A stretch of 64,000 nucleotides of DNA from Cellulomonas sp. Root930 (GTDB taxonomy: Bacteria; Actinomycetota; Actinomycetes; Actinomycetales; Cellulomonadaceae). Shown one piece after another: positions 42,240-51,805 of the stretch (position 1 is its first letter; every line of letters starts with the position of its first letter). The stretch spans positions 3,079,879 through 3,143,878 of the forward strand of contig LMJI01000001.1 of assembly GCA_001429255.1 (NCBI GenBank), written 5' to 3'. The notes beneath the pieces are model-generated. The model searched no databases and was not told the DNA's origin. It saw only the letters and a program-made list of their open reading frames with translations. Made by a program: the position numbers and the translations under genes.

Positions 42240-44624
42240 TCAGCGGTGCGGCTCGTCTCCCCCGGGGGCGACGAGCCGCACCCGCCCGACCCGCACCAGC
42301 TCGATCGCGGTCACGTGGATGCCGTCGGGGAGGTCCCGGACGGCGGGGTCCACCCACACCCCCGTGCTGCGGCGCCACGGAAGCAGCTCGAACCGCACGC
42401 CATGCTCGGCGACCTCGCTCGCCCACGGGGTGACGTCGACGTCCCAGACGCGCCCGTGCCAGAAGTGGTCGCTGATCAGGACGTCGCCGACGTAGGCCCT
42501 GCCGACGTCGCCGGTCCAGGTCATCCGCAGGAGCGCCCGGTCGGCACCCTCGAGCAGGTCGGCCGGTACGTCGACGTGGACGACCGCGGCGCCGCTGAAG
42601 TCGGTCGGAGCGCTCAGCCGGTTCATCGGCCCACCGCGCACGGGATCCGGCACCGCGGACGCCTGCGGCCGGAGCTCGGACACGAGCGTCGTGCGTCCGA
42701 CGTGCCGCGCGTCGAGCGTCCACGTCCGCCAGGGCCCGTCGTCCCTCGGGTCGCTCAGGTCGGCGCCGTCGGCGTCCAGCGACGGCGGGGCCGGGAGGAG
42801 CGACACCGTGCGGTGCCTCTCGTCCGGGTGGACGACGAGCTGCCCGCCGAGTGAGTACAGGGGCGCGTCGGAGAGGACCAGGCGCTCCCGGCCCGCCAGG
42901 TCCAGGAGGTACAGCCTGTCGGCGCTCGCCGGGTCCAGGACCAGGATGCGCGCGCCCGGCAGCTCGATCACGCACTGCGGTCCCGCCGGTGCGGTGAGCG
43001 CGACGACCGTCGCGTCGCCCCGGTGCTCGCCGGCACCGGAACCACGGACGTCGACGTGGCCGTCGAGCACGAGCTCGACGGGGATGCCGTCGTAGGCGCC
43101 GAGCACGAGGATCTGACCGTGGTCGTCGCTCACGCGGGTGATCACCTGGGCAGTCGCGCTGCGCAGGACGATCCCGGGCGTGACCGGGTAGCGCAGAGGC
43201 CAGACCAGAGAGACGCCGGCGGGGATGTCGATCGGACGCGCCGGGACGGTCACCGTGTCGTCGTCGAGCTCGACCGCGAGCTGGACGCCGCGCTGCTCGG
43301 CGAGCGGCTGCTTGGCCGGCTGGTACGTCGAGACGAAGACGTACCCGCTGTGGCCGTCCGACCGGACCGCCCACCTCAGCTCGTCGGGGTCCTCGCTCCC
43401 GCCGCCGACGGTCGTCGCCATCGGCGCGATCCGGTGACCGTCCTCGCGCAGCCAGAGGTGCTGGCGACGGAGCTGATGGTGGTGCGGCCGGATCTGTCCG
43501 TGCTCCCCGACGGGTGCGGCGAAGTCGTAGGTCACTCGCGGCACGTCGTTGGGGTACCCGGTGGCGTGGGACTCCTGCTCCGAGCCGTGCAGACCCGAGC
43601 GCTGCGTGCCGCCGGCGTACATGTAGTAGCCCTGCCAGATCGAGCCGCTGCCCACCTTGGCCAGAGCCAGCGCCTCGATGTCGCGCGGTGCGACGAGGGG
43701 CCGCCGGTGGTACGCCACGTGCATCCCCCCGCCGAGCTCGCACGTCACGAACGGCACGGCGTCGTCGTCCTTGAGCGGCAGGGCTGCGGGGTCGACCGTG
43801 ATCCCGTCCAGCGCCTCACGCACGTCCGCGCCCACGGACAGGTCGTCCCGGACCGGGCTGTAGCGGAAGTGGAACGACGCGAATGCCGGCCACTCCGTCT
43901 GCTCGTCGTCCCAGAAGCCGTCCGAGTACGCGCTGTACACCGGCAGCAGCATCTCGGGCACCTGCGCACCGCCCCATCCGGTGGCGGTCCAGATCGGGAC
44001 GCGCAGCCCCAACCCTTCGGCGATCTCCCGCAGCCGCGCGAGGTGCTCGGGCTGGTCGTACAGCTCGTTGTCCAGCTGGACCGCGACGATCGGGCCACCC
44101 TCGGCGTGCGTGAGCCCGACGAGCTGGGCGACCGTCTGGGCGTAGAGCGCCTGCACGAGCTCGAGGTAGCGGGGATCGTTCGTCCGGGTGTCCACACCGC
44201 GGTCGACGAGCCAGTCGGGGAAGCCGCCGTAGCGCGCCTCGCCGTGCGCCCACGGGCCCATCCGCACGACGACGTCGAGGCCGTGCTGCGCAGCCAGCTC
44301 GATGAACGCACGCAGGTCGAGCGACCCGTCCCACCGGAAGTCCCCGGGCACCGGCTCGTGCGCCTGCCACAGGACGTACGTCGCGACGGACGCTAGACCG
44401 CCCGCGCGCGCGTGACCGAGGATCTCGCTCCAACGCTCACGCGGGATACGCGAGTAGTGGATCTCGCCCGTGATCGGGAACCAGGGCACGCCGCCCCGCT
44501 CCACCCACCGGCTCGTGACCTCGATGGCGTCGGGCCCGGCTTCGACGTCGCCGACGCGCAGGTGACCCCGGCGAGGCGCGGCAGGTACCGCGGCGGTGAT
44601 CCGGCGGTGGGCCACGACGGTCAT
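42240..44624 (-). CDS. GH35 beta-galactosidase-like glycoside hydrolase
   Basis: A 794-residue GH35 enzyme. ITGEIHYSRIPRERW and RMGPWAHGEARYGGFPDWL are family segments. GGPIVAVQLDNEL gives the acid/base Glu (the usual ENE is DNE here). The nucleophile is likely the Glu in PFVTCELGGGM. C-terminal beta-sandwich domains (about 400-794) include a galactose-binding-like region. No signal peptide is seen, so imported galactosides are the likely substrate. ATG 44624 overlaps the stop of the DUF5107 gene. Confidence 0.88.
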   Translation of the reverse strand: MTVVAHRRITAAVPAAPRRGHLRVGDVEAGPDAIEVTSRWVERGGVPWFPITGEIHYSRIPRERWSEILGHARAGGLASVATYVLWQAHEPVPGDFRWDGSLDLRAFIELAAQHGLDVVVRMGPWAHGEARYGGFPDWLVDRGVDTRTNDPRYLELVQALYAQTVAQLVGLTHAEGGPIVAVQLDNELYDQPEHLARLREIAEGLGLRVPIWTATGWGGAQVPEMLLPVYSAYSDGFWDDEQTEWPAFASFHFRYSPVRDDLSVGADVREALDGITVDPAALPLKDDDAVPFVTCELGGGMHVAYHRRPLVAPRDIEALALAKVGSGSIWQGYYMYAGGTQRSGLHGSEQESHATGYPNDVPRVTYDFAAPVGEHGQIRPHHHQLRRQHLWLREDGHRIAPMATTVGGGSEDPDELRWAVRSDGHSGYVFVSTYQPAKQPLAEQRGVQLAVELDDDTVTVPARPIDIPAGVSLVWPLRYPVTPGIVLRSATAQVITRVSDDHGQILVLGAYDGIPVELVLDGHVDVRGSGAGEHRGDATVVALTAPAGPQCVIELPGARILVLDPASADRLYLLDLAGRERLVLSDAPLYSLGGQLVVHPDERHRTVSLLPAPPSLDADGADLSDPRDDGPWRTWTLDARHVGRTTLVSELRPQASAVPDPVRGGPMNRLSAPTDFSGAAVVHVDVPADLLEGADRALLRMTWTGDVGRAYVGDVLISDHFWHGRVWDVDVTPWASEVAEHGVRFELLPWRRSTGVWVDPAVRDLPDGIHVTAIELVRVGRVRLVAPGGDEPHR
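42245..42282 (+). terminator. Hairpin terminator of Mn-catalase inside the GH35 coding end
   Basis: A perfect 13-bp stem (42245-42257 with 42270-42282) caps a self-complementary CCCCCGGGGG. It begins 6 bp after the catalase stop, entirely inside the last codons of the convergent GH35 gene, whose stop codon directly abuts the catalase stop. Confidence 0.7.
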
Positions 44625-47600
44625 GACTGTCCTCGAGGGGTGGCGTCGATCGCGACGGCGAACGCGTTCAGCGGGTCGCGGGCCAGCACGTCGCCGGCGA
44701 TCGAGACGGCCCCGTCGCCGTCGTCGTCGAGGAGCGCGAGCTGCGCCTGGAGCACGCGGACGCGCGTGTCGTGGGCACCCTGGACGTCCTGGGTGAACAG
44801 GAGCATCGTCGGCAGGGAGGTGGCGAAGTAGTCGACCTGCGCCCGCACCGTAGCCTGCTCGGCGGCGTACGACGCCAGACCGTCCCGGAGCTCCTGTGCG
44901 TCCTGCGTCCTCCCCAGCCGGCGCAGTGCGGTCACCGCCGCTGCGGTCCGCTCGGAGTACCGCTGCACCTGCATCCCCTGGAAGTCACCCTGCTGCGACG
45001 CCGCACGTACCCATGCCCACCGCGCGCCATCGGGCCCGTGGGCGGCGGCGAGGGCGTCTCCCAGCACGAGGTACAGGTCCGCGGTGTTGGCCAGGGCGTG
45101 CCGGGCCTCGCCGAGGTTCGGTGGCGGGTCGATCGCCGCCTGGGCGTGCGCGACCGCAGTGGCGGGGTCTCCGGACGCCAGCGCGGAGCGCGCGAGGCTG
45201 AGATGGGCTTCCTCCCACGCCGCCAGGACGCGGCCCTCGCCACCTTCCCAGGGCTGGAAGGACCGGTCGGTGAGCACGTCCAGCGCGTCCGACGGACGGC
45301 CTGCAGCCGTGAGCAGCTCGGCAAGCTGGACCGACAGGTCGTCACGCGACTGCACCAGGTCGGGATGCTCCAGGAGGTCGGCGATGCGCTGTGCCGGGTC
45401 GAGCCCCCGCCGACCCGCGAGCTGGTCGGACTCGAACAGGAGCCGGGCGTCGTCCGGGGCGAGCGCGCGCGCCCGGGCGTAGTAGTCGGCCGCGAGCTGC
45501 GGCTCGCCCTGGACGTTGTGCGCCGCGACGCCGAGGTTGCGCAGGACCACCGGACCGGCATCCACACCGACCGCCGCGACCTCCCACGCCTCGATCGCCT
45601 CGTTGCGCCGGCCGACCGCGTAGAGCAGGTGCCCGTGGAGCTCGGCGAGCAGGGCGTCCTCGGGCATCGCGAGGCGCAGGCGCTCAAGCACGTCGCCGTC
45701 CTGCGGCGACGGGAAGCACCAGGTGCGGTCCGTCCGGCGCGCCCTCGCGAGCGTCTGCTCGGCGTCGGCGCGTCGACCCCGACGCAGCTCGAGGTCGGCG
45801 CGGTACAGCAGCGCGAGGGGGGCGACGTTCGTCTGGCCGGGCGTGAGCGGCAGGGAGCCGATGCGCTCGAGCAGCTCGACGGCCGCCTCGTCCTCGCCGA
45901 GGCTGAGGAACTCCCGGACCACGTCCAGCGCGATGGTGGGATCCGTGGTCGTCGAGAGGTCGAGCCCCACCAGCGTCCCGAGCTCTCGCGCCCAGGCGTC
46001 GAGCGGGTTGGCTGCCAGTGTTCCTTCGACGAGGCTGCGCGCACGGCCCAGGTCACCGAGGCGGCGCGCGGCCACCGCGGCGAGGTTCCGGCCCTGGTTG
46101 TGGCCAGGGTTCCGGAGCAGCAGCTGCGCCAGGTCGTCCGAGGCCTGCGAGGTGCGGTCCTCCGCGAGGTCGAGCCGTGCCGAGGCGACCGTCGCGGCGT
46201 CGAGCCAGGACGCGTCCCACATCGCCGTCGCGAGCGCGGACCTCGCCTCGTCGGCGCGGCCGGTCCGTGCGAGCACGACGCCGAGCCGGTAGTGCGCCTC
46301 GCCGTCCCGCGGGTTCGGGTTGCGGAGGGTCAACCGCGCGACCGCCGCCCGCAGGTGCTGCTCCGCCTCCTCGAGCCGCCCGTCGTGCTGACGTCGCGCG
46401 GCCAGCGCGACACGTGAGCGGGTGTCCCCGGGGTCGCGCCGGAGCGCCTCGGCCCAGTACGGCTCGGGTGACCGGGTGGCGTGGCGGTACTGCGCGAGGT
46501 GCACGCCGGTCAGGTACAGCTCGTCGGCGGAGTCGATCTGCGACGGCGGCGCAGGCTCGGTCGCCGCGTCGACCCGGGCCGGCTGGTGAGCGTCGTCGGC
46601 CGGGCGTCGAGGACACCACGTCACGAGCGTGTCGCCCTCGTGCTCGACGAGGAGCTCGCACACCTCCGGACGGATCGGCGCCGCGAGCGTCACCTCATGG
46701 ACGTACGGCGCACCCGGTGCAAGATCGACGCGCTCGTCGAGGAGGACGTCGCCGCCGGCGCGGACGAGCACCCGGCTGCCGGGACGTGCTGAGGTCGTCG
46801 CCACACCGACGCGCAGCACCGTGTCGACGACGTCGAGACGCACCGCGGCGTCCCGCGTCGCCTGGTGCACCGGGCCGATGTCCTGGATCGGGTACCAGTA
46901 CTGGGAGAACGTCTTGGTCTCCCCCGGCTTCAGGAACGCGAAGTCCGGCTGGTTGTCCGTGAACACGCCGGCCATCAGCTCGACGTAGGGCCCGTTGGTG
47001 TCGGTCAGCTGCGCGTCCCAGGCCCACCCGAACGGGGCGTTCCCCCACGTCCACTGCTTCTTGCCCGGGGCGAACCGATGGTCCGCCCAGTGCACGAACC
47101 CGGCGCGGACACCGTGGTCGTACCCGCCGAAGAAGTCGTCCTGGGTGCCCAGGCACATGTACGACGTCGGCACCGGGATGTTGCGGTACCAGTCCAGCCG
47201 GTCACCGTCGGGGCGCTCCGGGGTGCGCTGCGCGGGATAGTCCACGCCGTAGTAGCGACCCGTGGCCTCGGGGAACGTGGTGATCGCGCGCTTGGCGTGG
47301 TCCGCCACCACGTGCACGTCCGTCGGGAAGAACGACTGGTAGTCGTCGTTGACCGCGGCGGCGACGTTCGCCCACCACAGGAAGGTCTGGACGTCGTCGG
47401 TCCGGTTGACCACGTGTCCCCGCACCTCGATCAGGGCGCTCCCGGGACGCAGCCGCAGACCGTGCATCCCCTGCATCCGCGCGAAGGGGTCGTGGTCGGA
47501 GCACCAGAGGGTCACCGAGCCGTCGGGCTCCTCCTCGATCGTCGCCTCGCACGGGAGGTAGGTGGAGGGTCGGTGGTGCTGGGGCCAGTTGAACTCGACA

Positions 47601-47995
47601 CCGCCGGAGAGCCACGGACCCGTCAGGCCGACGAGCGCCGGCTTGATCACGTCGTTGCGGTAGAAGAAGTCGTAGCCCCGCGTCTTGTCGAACCCCACCT
47701 GGATGCGCCCACCGAGCTCGGGCAGGATCATCAGCCGGACGTACTCGTTCTCGACGTGGACCGCGTCCCAGGTCCGCGCGGACTTCACCTGGGCGACGCT
47801 CTCGACGAAGGGCAGCGGGTACACGGCGCCCGACGACCCCTGGTACACCCGCTGGTCCAGGTACGCGGGATAGCGGTCGGGGGTGCCGGCCTCATAGGTG
47901 TCGATGGCGATCGCCTCGCGCCATGCGCGCACGGGACGTCCTGCGATACCGGCTGGTGCGTCCGGCAGGACGATCCTGGACTCGTCGCTGAGCAT
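44621..47995 (-). CDS. DUF5107 (mutarotase-fold) protein with long TPR superhelix
   Basis: A 1124-residue cytoplasmic protein. The N-terminal part (about 30-350) is DUF5107, with a galactose-mutarotase-like beta-sandwich: ENEYVRLMILPELGGRIQ, GGVEFNWPQHHRPSTYLP and NAPFGWAWDAQLT. From about residue 480 to 1080 it is built of tetratricopeptide repeats. ATG 47995 is chosen; an in-frame start at 48139 would run through the AraC gene. No ribosome site is visible. The coupled GH35 gene suggests joint handling of a galactoside or plant glycan. Whether DUF5107 is enzymatic or sensory is unknown. Confidence 0.85.
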   Translation of the reverse strand: MLSDESRIVLPDAPAGIAGRPVRAWREAIAIDTYEAGTPDRYPAYLDQRVYQGSSGAVYPLPFVESVAQVKSARTWDAVHVENEYVRLMILPELGGRIQVGFDKTRGYDFFYRNDVIKPALVGLTGPWLSGGVEFNWPQHHRPSTYLPCEATIEEEPDGSVTLWCSDHDPFARMQGMHGLRLRPGSALIEVRGHVVNRTDDVQTFLWWANVAAAVNDDYQSFFPTDVHVVADHAKRAITTFPEATGRYYGVDYPAQRTPERPDGDRLDWYRNIPVPTSYMCLGTQDDFFGGYDHGVRAGFVHWADHRFAPGKKQWTWGNAPFGWAWDAQLTDTNGPYVELMAGVFTDNQPDFAFLKPGETKTFSQYWYPIQDIGPVHQATRDAAVRLDVVDTVLRVGVATTSARPGSRVLVRAGGDVLLDERVDLAPGAPYVHEVTLAAPIRPEVCELLVEHEGDTLVTWCPRRPADDAHQPARVDAATEPAPPSQIDSADELYLTGVHLAQYRHATRSPEPYWAEALRRDPGDTRSRVALAARRQHDGRLEEAEQHLRAAVARLTLRNPNPRDGEAHYRLGVVLARTGRADEARSALATAMWDASWLDAATVASARLDLAEDRTSQASDDLAQLLLRNPGHNQGRNLAAVAARRLGDLGRARSLVEGTLAANPLDAWARELGTLVGLDLSTTTDPTIALDVVREFLSLGEDEAAVELLERIGSLPLTPGQTNVAPLALLYRADLELRRGRRADAEQTLARARRTDRTWCFPSPQDGDVLERLRLAMPEDALLAELHGHLLYAVGRRNEAIEAWEVAAVGVDAGPVVLRNLGVAAHNVQGEPQLAADYYARARALAPDDARLLFESDQLAGRRGLDPAQRIADLLEHPDLVQSRDDLSVQLAELLTAAGRPSDALDVLTDRSFQPWEGGEGRVLAAWEEAHLSLARSALASGDPATAVAHAQAAIDPPPNLGEARHALANTADLYLVLGDALAAAHGPDGARWAWVRAASQQGDFQGMQVQRYSERTAAAVTALRRLGRTQDAQELRDGLASYAAEQATVRAQVDYFATSLPTMLLFTQDVQGAHDTRVRVLQAQLALLDDDGDGAVSIAGDVLARDPLNAFAVAIDATPRGQS

Positions 47996-48030
47996 GAGAA
48001 CGAACCTAGGGCAGGTTGACGCGTACGCCG

Positions 48031-48942
48031 ATGCACGTTCCACTGGCGCCCATGGACGAATCGCCGATCGGCGCCGTGCGCGAAGGGTTCGTCGGCCAAC
48101 GCATGCTCGTCGTCCCTCGCCCTGCCGTCGAGCGGGCACTGACCCACCGGGTGACCGGCAAGCTCCTCGTGACCGACGCCGGCTTCTTCCCCCACGCTGC
48201 CCGCCATGGGCGATCCCGGCCCCAGGGCGCCGCCGAGCACGTCCTGCTGGTCTGCACCGACGGCTCGGGGTGGTGCGGGACCCCCGACGGGACGGCGACC
48301 GTCGGTCGCGGCGACGCCGTCCTGCTGCGCGCGGGACGACAGCACGCCTACGGCGCCTCGGAGACCGACCCGTGGACCTTGTGGTGGCTCCACGTCACGG
48401 GGTCCGACTCCGGGGACCTCGTCGACGCGGCGCTCGACGCCGCCGGCGGGCCCGTCACGCACCTGCGAGATGCCGCGCCGGTCGCCAGCCTCGTCTCGCA
48501 GGTGATCGACGCCCTCGACGGGGGCACCACCACGGCGACGTTCGTCCGGGCGTCCGGGTCGGCCTGGCACGCCCTCGCTCTCCTCACAGCGACCGGCCGA
48601 CGCGCACCCGGCCCGGGGCTCAGCCCGGTCGACCGCGCGGTGGAGCACCTGCGCGCCACCTCCCCCACCCGCACCTCGACCCCGGCGCTCGCCGCGATGG
48701 TCGGGCTGAGCCCCTCGCAGCTGAACGCCCTCTTTCGCCGACAGCTCGGAACATCTCCCCTGGAGTACCAGACCCAGCTGCGGATGGCCCGCGCCCGTGA
48801 GCTGCTGGACAGCTCGACCATGTCGATCGCGTCCGTGGCGCGGGCGGCGGGGTACGACGACCCGCTGTACTTCTCGCGCCAGTTCACCGGCGTCCACGGC
48901 CTCTCGCCGAGGGCCTACCGCGGCCGCGCGACCGGGGCGTGA
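48031..48942 (+). CDS. AraC-family transcriptional regulator
   Basis: About 303 residues: an N-terminal cupin-like sugar-binding domain (about 50-140, WGRGDAVLL-type segment and YGASETDPWTLWW) and a C-terminal double helix-turn-helix (LAAMVGLSPSQLNALFRRQL and SIASVARAAGYDDPLYFSRQF). The start is ambiguous between ATG 48031 and ATG 48052, with no clear ribosome site. It is divergent from the DUF5107-GH35 operon across about 35-56 bp and is presumably its activator. AACCT-N5-AGGTT at 48003-48017 lies between them. Confidence 0.9.
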   Translation: MHVPLAPMDESPIGAVREGFVGQRMLVVPRPAVERALTHRVTGKLLVTDAGFFPHAARHGRSRPQGAAEHVLLVCTDGSGWCGTPDGTATVGRGDAVLLRAGRQHAYGASETDPWTLWWLHVTGSDSGDLVDAALDAAGGPVTHLRDAAPVASLVSQVIDALDGGTTTATFVRASGSAWHALALLTATGRRAPGPGLSPVDRAVEHLRATSPTRTSTPALAAMVGLSPSQLNALFRRQLGTSPLEYQTQLRMARARELLDSSTMSIASVARAAGYDDPLYFSRQFTGVHGLSPRAYRGRATGA

Positions 48943-49022
48943 GGCCGGCGCGGCGGCGTGGCCTTGTCGGGTGGCGGTGCTGCGACCTAGTGTCGAGAGC
49001 GGACGGATGGCGGGGGCCAGCG

Positions 49023-50147
49023 ATGACATCCACGACCGGGGTGCAGCCTGCGCGCACAGGCGTGCTGCTCGTCGGGTTGGCGGCACTCCTGTCGGCGTGT
49101 GCTCCGACCAGCGCAGGGGGGCCTATTGACGCTCCCGGCGCTCCGCACGTCGACACCACCCCGTTCGCGGGACTCGCCCAGTGCGGTGACCAGCCGTTCG
49201 TCGCCGTGTTCCGGGGCTTCACCGCCGAGGGCGCGCTGGTGGAACAGCTCGGGTCGTCGCCGTCATCGGACATCTACGGGGTGCGACCGGACGGCTCCGT
49301 GGCACCGGTGACCACGGACCTCGGCTCGTACGAGTTCGGCATCGCCGCCGATGCCGCGACGGTCTACGCCTCGCCGGCCCCGGCCGTCGCGCCGACCGCG
49401 GCGCTGACGCCACCGACCGACCCCGTGCTCGCGATCGCCCCCGCCACCGGGGAACAGACGCTCGTGCTCGAGGCAGGCGACGTCGGTGCGGTGGCGCCCG
49501 CCCCGGACGGCTCCCAGCTCGCTCTGACCGTCTTCTCGGCAGCAGAGCCACCCGGCACCGGCGCCGAGCTGCCTGTCCTGGTGGACCTGCCCGCCGCGTC
49601 GGCCGCACGGAGCCTGGCGCCGACAGCGGCAACGGGCCGTGCCGGACCGGTCGCGGTCGCGACACGGGAGCTCACGTGGAGCCCCGACGGCCGGCAGCTG
49701 GCGTTCGTCACGACAATGCCGGATGCGAGCCAGGAGATCCGGATCGCGGACGCGTCGACGGGTGAGACCACGGCACGTCACCGGTCCGACGCGATGATCG
49801 CGCTGCTCTCGCTGGACTGGTCTCCCGACGGCATGACGCTGCTGGCCGTCGAGGGGCGCGCGCCCACTGACGCCGGGCTGTCACGGGACAGGGCCGTCGA
49901 GATCGACGTCGCCTCCGGCCGGTCGTCCGTCGTGCTCCGGGGTGTCCGCGGCGACCTGGTGTACTCGGCCGCCGACGGATCCCGGCTGACGATGCTCGAC
50001 AACAGCTCCGAGTCCTCCGCCGTCGCCCGCACGTGGTCCCGCGGGCCGGGCGGTCGCTTCGTCGAGATCTCGTCGTCCGAGATCGGGTCCGACCTCGGCG
50101 TGACGAGCGCGGATCGTCTGGACATCCCTCCGTGCGCCCTGCCATGA
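49023..50147 (+). CDS. Secreted lipoprotein with TolB-like beta-propeller repeats
   Basis: A 374-residue protein whose signal peptide ends in LLSAC (lipobox). PD40/WD40-like repeats are seen (LTWSPDGRQLAFVTT, LDWSPDGMTLLAVEG), each with the SPDG turn of TolB-type propellers. An N-terminal Ala/Pro/Thr-rich stretch follows the lipid anchor. No ligand is known. Its stop overlaps the start of the nuclease-like gene (ATGA). Confidence 0.85.
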   Translation: MTSTTGVQPARTGVLLVGLAALLSACAPTSAGGPIDAPGAPHVDTTPFAGLAQCGDQPFVAVFRGFTAEGALVEQLGSSPSSDIYGVRPDGSVAPVTTDLGSYEFGIAADAATVYASPAPAVAPTAALTPPTDPVLAIAPATGEQTLVLEAGDVGAVAPAPDGSQLALTVFSAAEPPGTGAELPVLVDLPAASAARSLAPTAATGRAGPVAVATRELTWSPDGRQLAFVTTMPDASQEIRIADASTGETTARHRSDAMIALLSLDWSPDGMTLLAVEGRAPTDAGLSRDRAVEIDVASGRSSVVLRGVRGDLVYSAADGSRLTMLDNSSESSAVARTWSRGPGGRFVEISSSEIGSDLGVTSADRLDIPPCALP

Positions 50148-51049
50148 GTGCCCGACGCCCTCGCCGGGAACGCCCGTCGTGGCTGCTGGTGCTCCTCCTG
50201 GCACTCGTCGCCTCACTGGCGGCCCAGCCACCAGCCCAGGCTGCGACCCTGCGGACCAAGGTCTTCGACTTCAACGCCTGCGACCAGTACGGGCGCAACG
50301 CCGAGTGCGACGCCACCGCAGCTCAACGCGCGGCCGCCATCGCGACGAGCGTGGTGAGCGGCGCGAGCAACGTGGTCACGCTGCAGGAGGTGTGCCGCTA
50401 TACCTATGACCAGCTGCTGCTGCGTCTCGGCTCGGCCTGGCGCGGCACGTTCTTCCAGACCGTCTCGATCGGCGACAACCGCTGCGCGCCGGGCGCGCGG
50501 AGCTGGGGCATCGCGCTGCTCGCCCGCGCCCCGCAACCCACGAACGTGACCGCGACCCTGCTGCCGAACCCGCTCGCCGAGTCCGAACGGCGCTACCTCC
50601 TGTGCGGCGATGTCGTCATCGGGGCCGTCTTCCGGGTGTGCAGCTCGCACTTCTCCGTCAAGACGGTGGCGTCCACGGAGCAGGCGACCGCCGTCGGGAG
50701 CCAGCTCGCCACGCACGCGGGCAGCGGCGGCGCGGCAGTCCTGGGCGTCGACACCAACGTCGATGTGCGCAGCTGCCCCGCTGCCGCCGCGCTGCGTCCG
50801 CTCTACTCGAGCGCCTTTGGCGGCACGTCGAGCGCCACCTGCCAGACGGGGACGGGCGCCATGGTGGAGGCCGACCAGTACCGCCCTGGCGGGGACGGCA
50901 CGTACAACGCCCCGACCTGCGGACCCAGCAAGTGCGACGACGTCTTCTTCACCGCAGGGCGGTGGCGGCAGAACTACCGCGGCGTCGTGTCGTCGTCGTG
51001 GCTGTCCGACCACGAGATCCTCCGCGGCGAGGGCACCCTGAACTGGTAG
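50144..51049 (+). CDS. Secreted endonuclease/exonuclease/phosphatase family protein
   Basis: A 301-residue protein with a signal peptide (RERPSWLLVLLLALVASLAA, cleavage after AQA). The EEP fold is indicated by VVTLQEVC (metal-binding Glu), CSSHFSVK, VLGVDTNVD and the final LSDHEIL with catalytic Asp-His. Several cysteines suggest disulfides. It could be an extracellular nuclease, a sphingomyelinase-like phosphodiesterase or a phosphatase; the sequence does not decide. Confidence 0.87.
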   Translation: MSARRPRRERPSWLLVLLLALVASLAAQPPAQAATLRTKVFDFNACDQYGRNAECDATAAQRAAAIATSVVSGASNVVTLQEVCRYTYDQLLLRLGSAWRGTFFQTVSIGDNRCAPGARSWGIALLARAPQPTNVTATLLPNPLAESERRYLLCGDVVIGAVFRVCSSHFSVKTVASTEQATAVGSQLATHAGSGGAAVLGVDTNVDVRSCPAAAALRPLYSSAFGGTSSATCQTGTGAMVEADQYRPGGDGTYNAPTCGPSKCDDVFFTAGRWRQNYRGVVSSSWLSDHEILRGEGTLNW

Positions 51050-51074
51050 GGCGACCGGTCCGCGCAGGTGCGGA

Positions 51075-51671
51075 CTACGCCGTGCGCACCGGATAGCGCA
51101 GGTGCGTCACCCCGACGCCGTGACTCACGGTCGGGTTCCCGAGGATGGAGGGCGTGCCGACGAGGTGGTCGAAGAGGCGAACCCCGGAACCCAGCAGGAC
51201 GGCCGCGACGTCGACGCTGATCTCGTCGAGAAGACCGGCGTTCAGGCACTGCTGGATGGTGTCGGCGCCGTGCACCCCGACGGACTTCTCCCCGGCGGCT
51301 GCCTTCGCCTGCGCCACCGCGCTCTCGAGGCCGTCCGTCACGAAGTGCACGGTGGAGTCCGGTCGCGGCCACCCGGCGGGCACGTGATGCGTCAGGACGA
51401 ACGCGGGTCCCCACGCATGGTTGCCGCCCCAGCCCTGTGCGACCTCGAACGTGCGTCGACCGGTGAGCACGGCTCCGAGCCCGGAGGTGAGACCGCGGAT
51501 GTGCTCGGCGCTCGCCTCGGACACCCGGAACGTCATGGGGTCCGACCCCCCGGTGTGGATCTCGACGTCCCCGGAGCCGAAGTACCAGTCGAACACCTCG
51601 GCCACACCGTCGTCGGGGTCGGCGACGTAGCCGTCGACCGACATGGACATGATCGCGACGAGCTGGCCCAT
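51075..51671 (-). CDS. Dihydrofolate reductase-like (RibD C-terminal) family protein
   Basis: A 198-residue protein starting at ATG 51671 after GAGGAGAG. MSMSVDGYVADPDDG, GLGAVLTGRRTFEVAQGW and SVGVHGADTIQQCL match the RibD_C/DHFR-like reductases common in actinobacteria. It is probably NADPH-dependent; substrate unknown. A weak 6-bp hairpin (51058-51063 with 51070-51075) lies at its 3' end between convergent genes. Confidence 0.9.
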   Translation of the reverse strand: MGQLVAIMSMSVDGYVADPDDGVAEVFDWYFGSGDVEIHTGGSDPMTFRVSEASAEHIRGLTSGLGAVLTGRRTFEVAQGWGGNHAWGPAFVLTHHVPAGWPRPDSTVHFVTDGLESAVAQAKAAAGEKSVGVHGADTIQQCLNAGLLDEISVDVAAVLLGSGVRLFDHLVGTPSILGNPTVSHGVGVTHLRYPVRTA

Positions 51672-51805
51672 CTCGCTCTCCTCGGTGCCGGGCGGTCCCG
51701 ATGACCAGCCTCCACTCTGTCCACGAAGGGCACCACGCGAGTTCGACAGGCCGATGTGGCTCGTGACTCTTGGCAGACCCACCCCGTAGCAGCCAGAGTC
51801 GTGCC

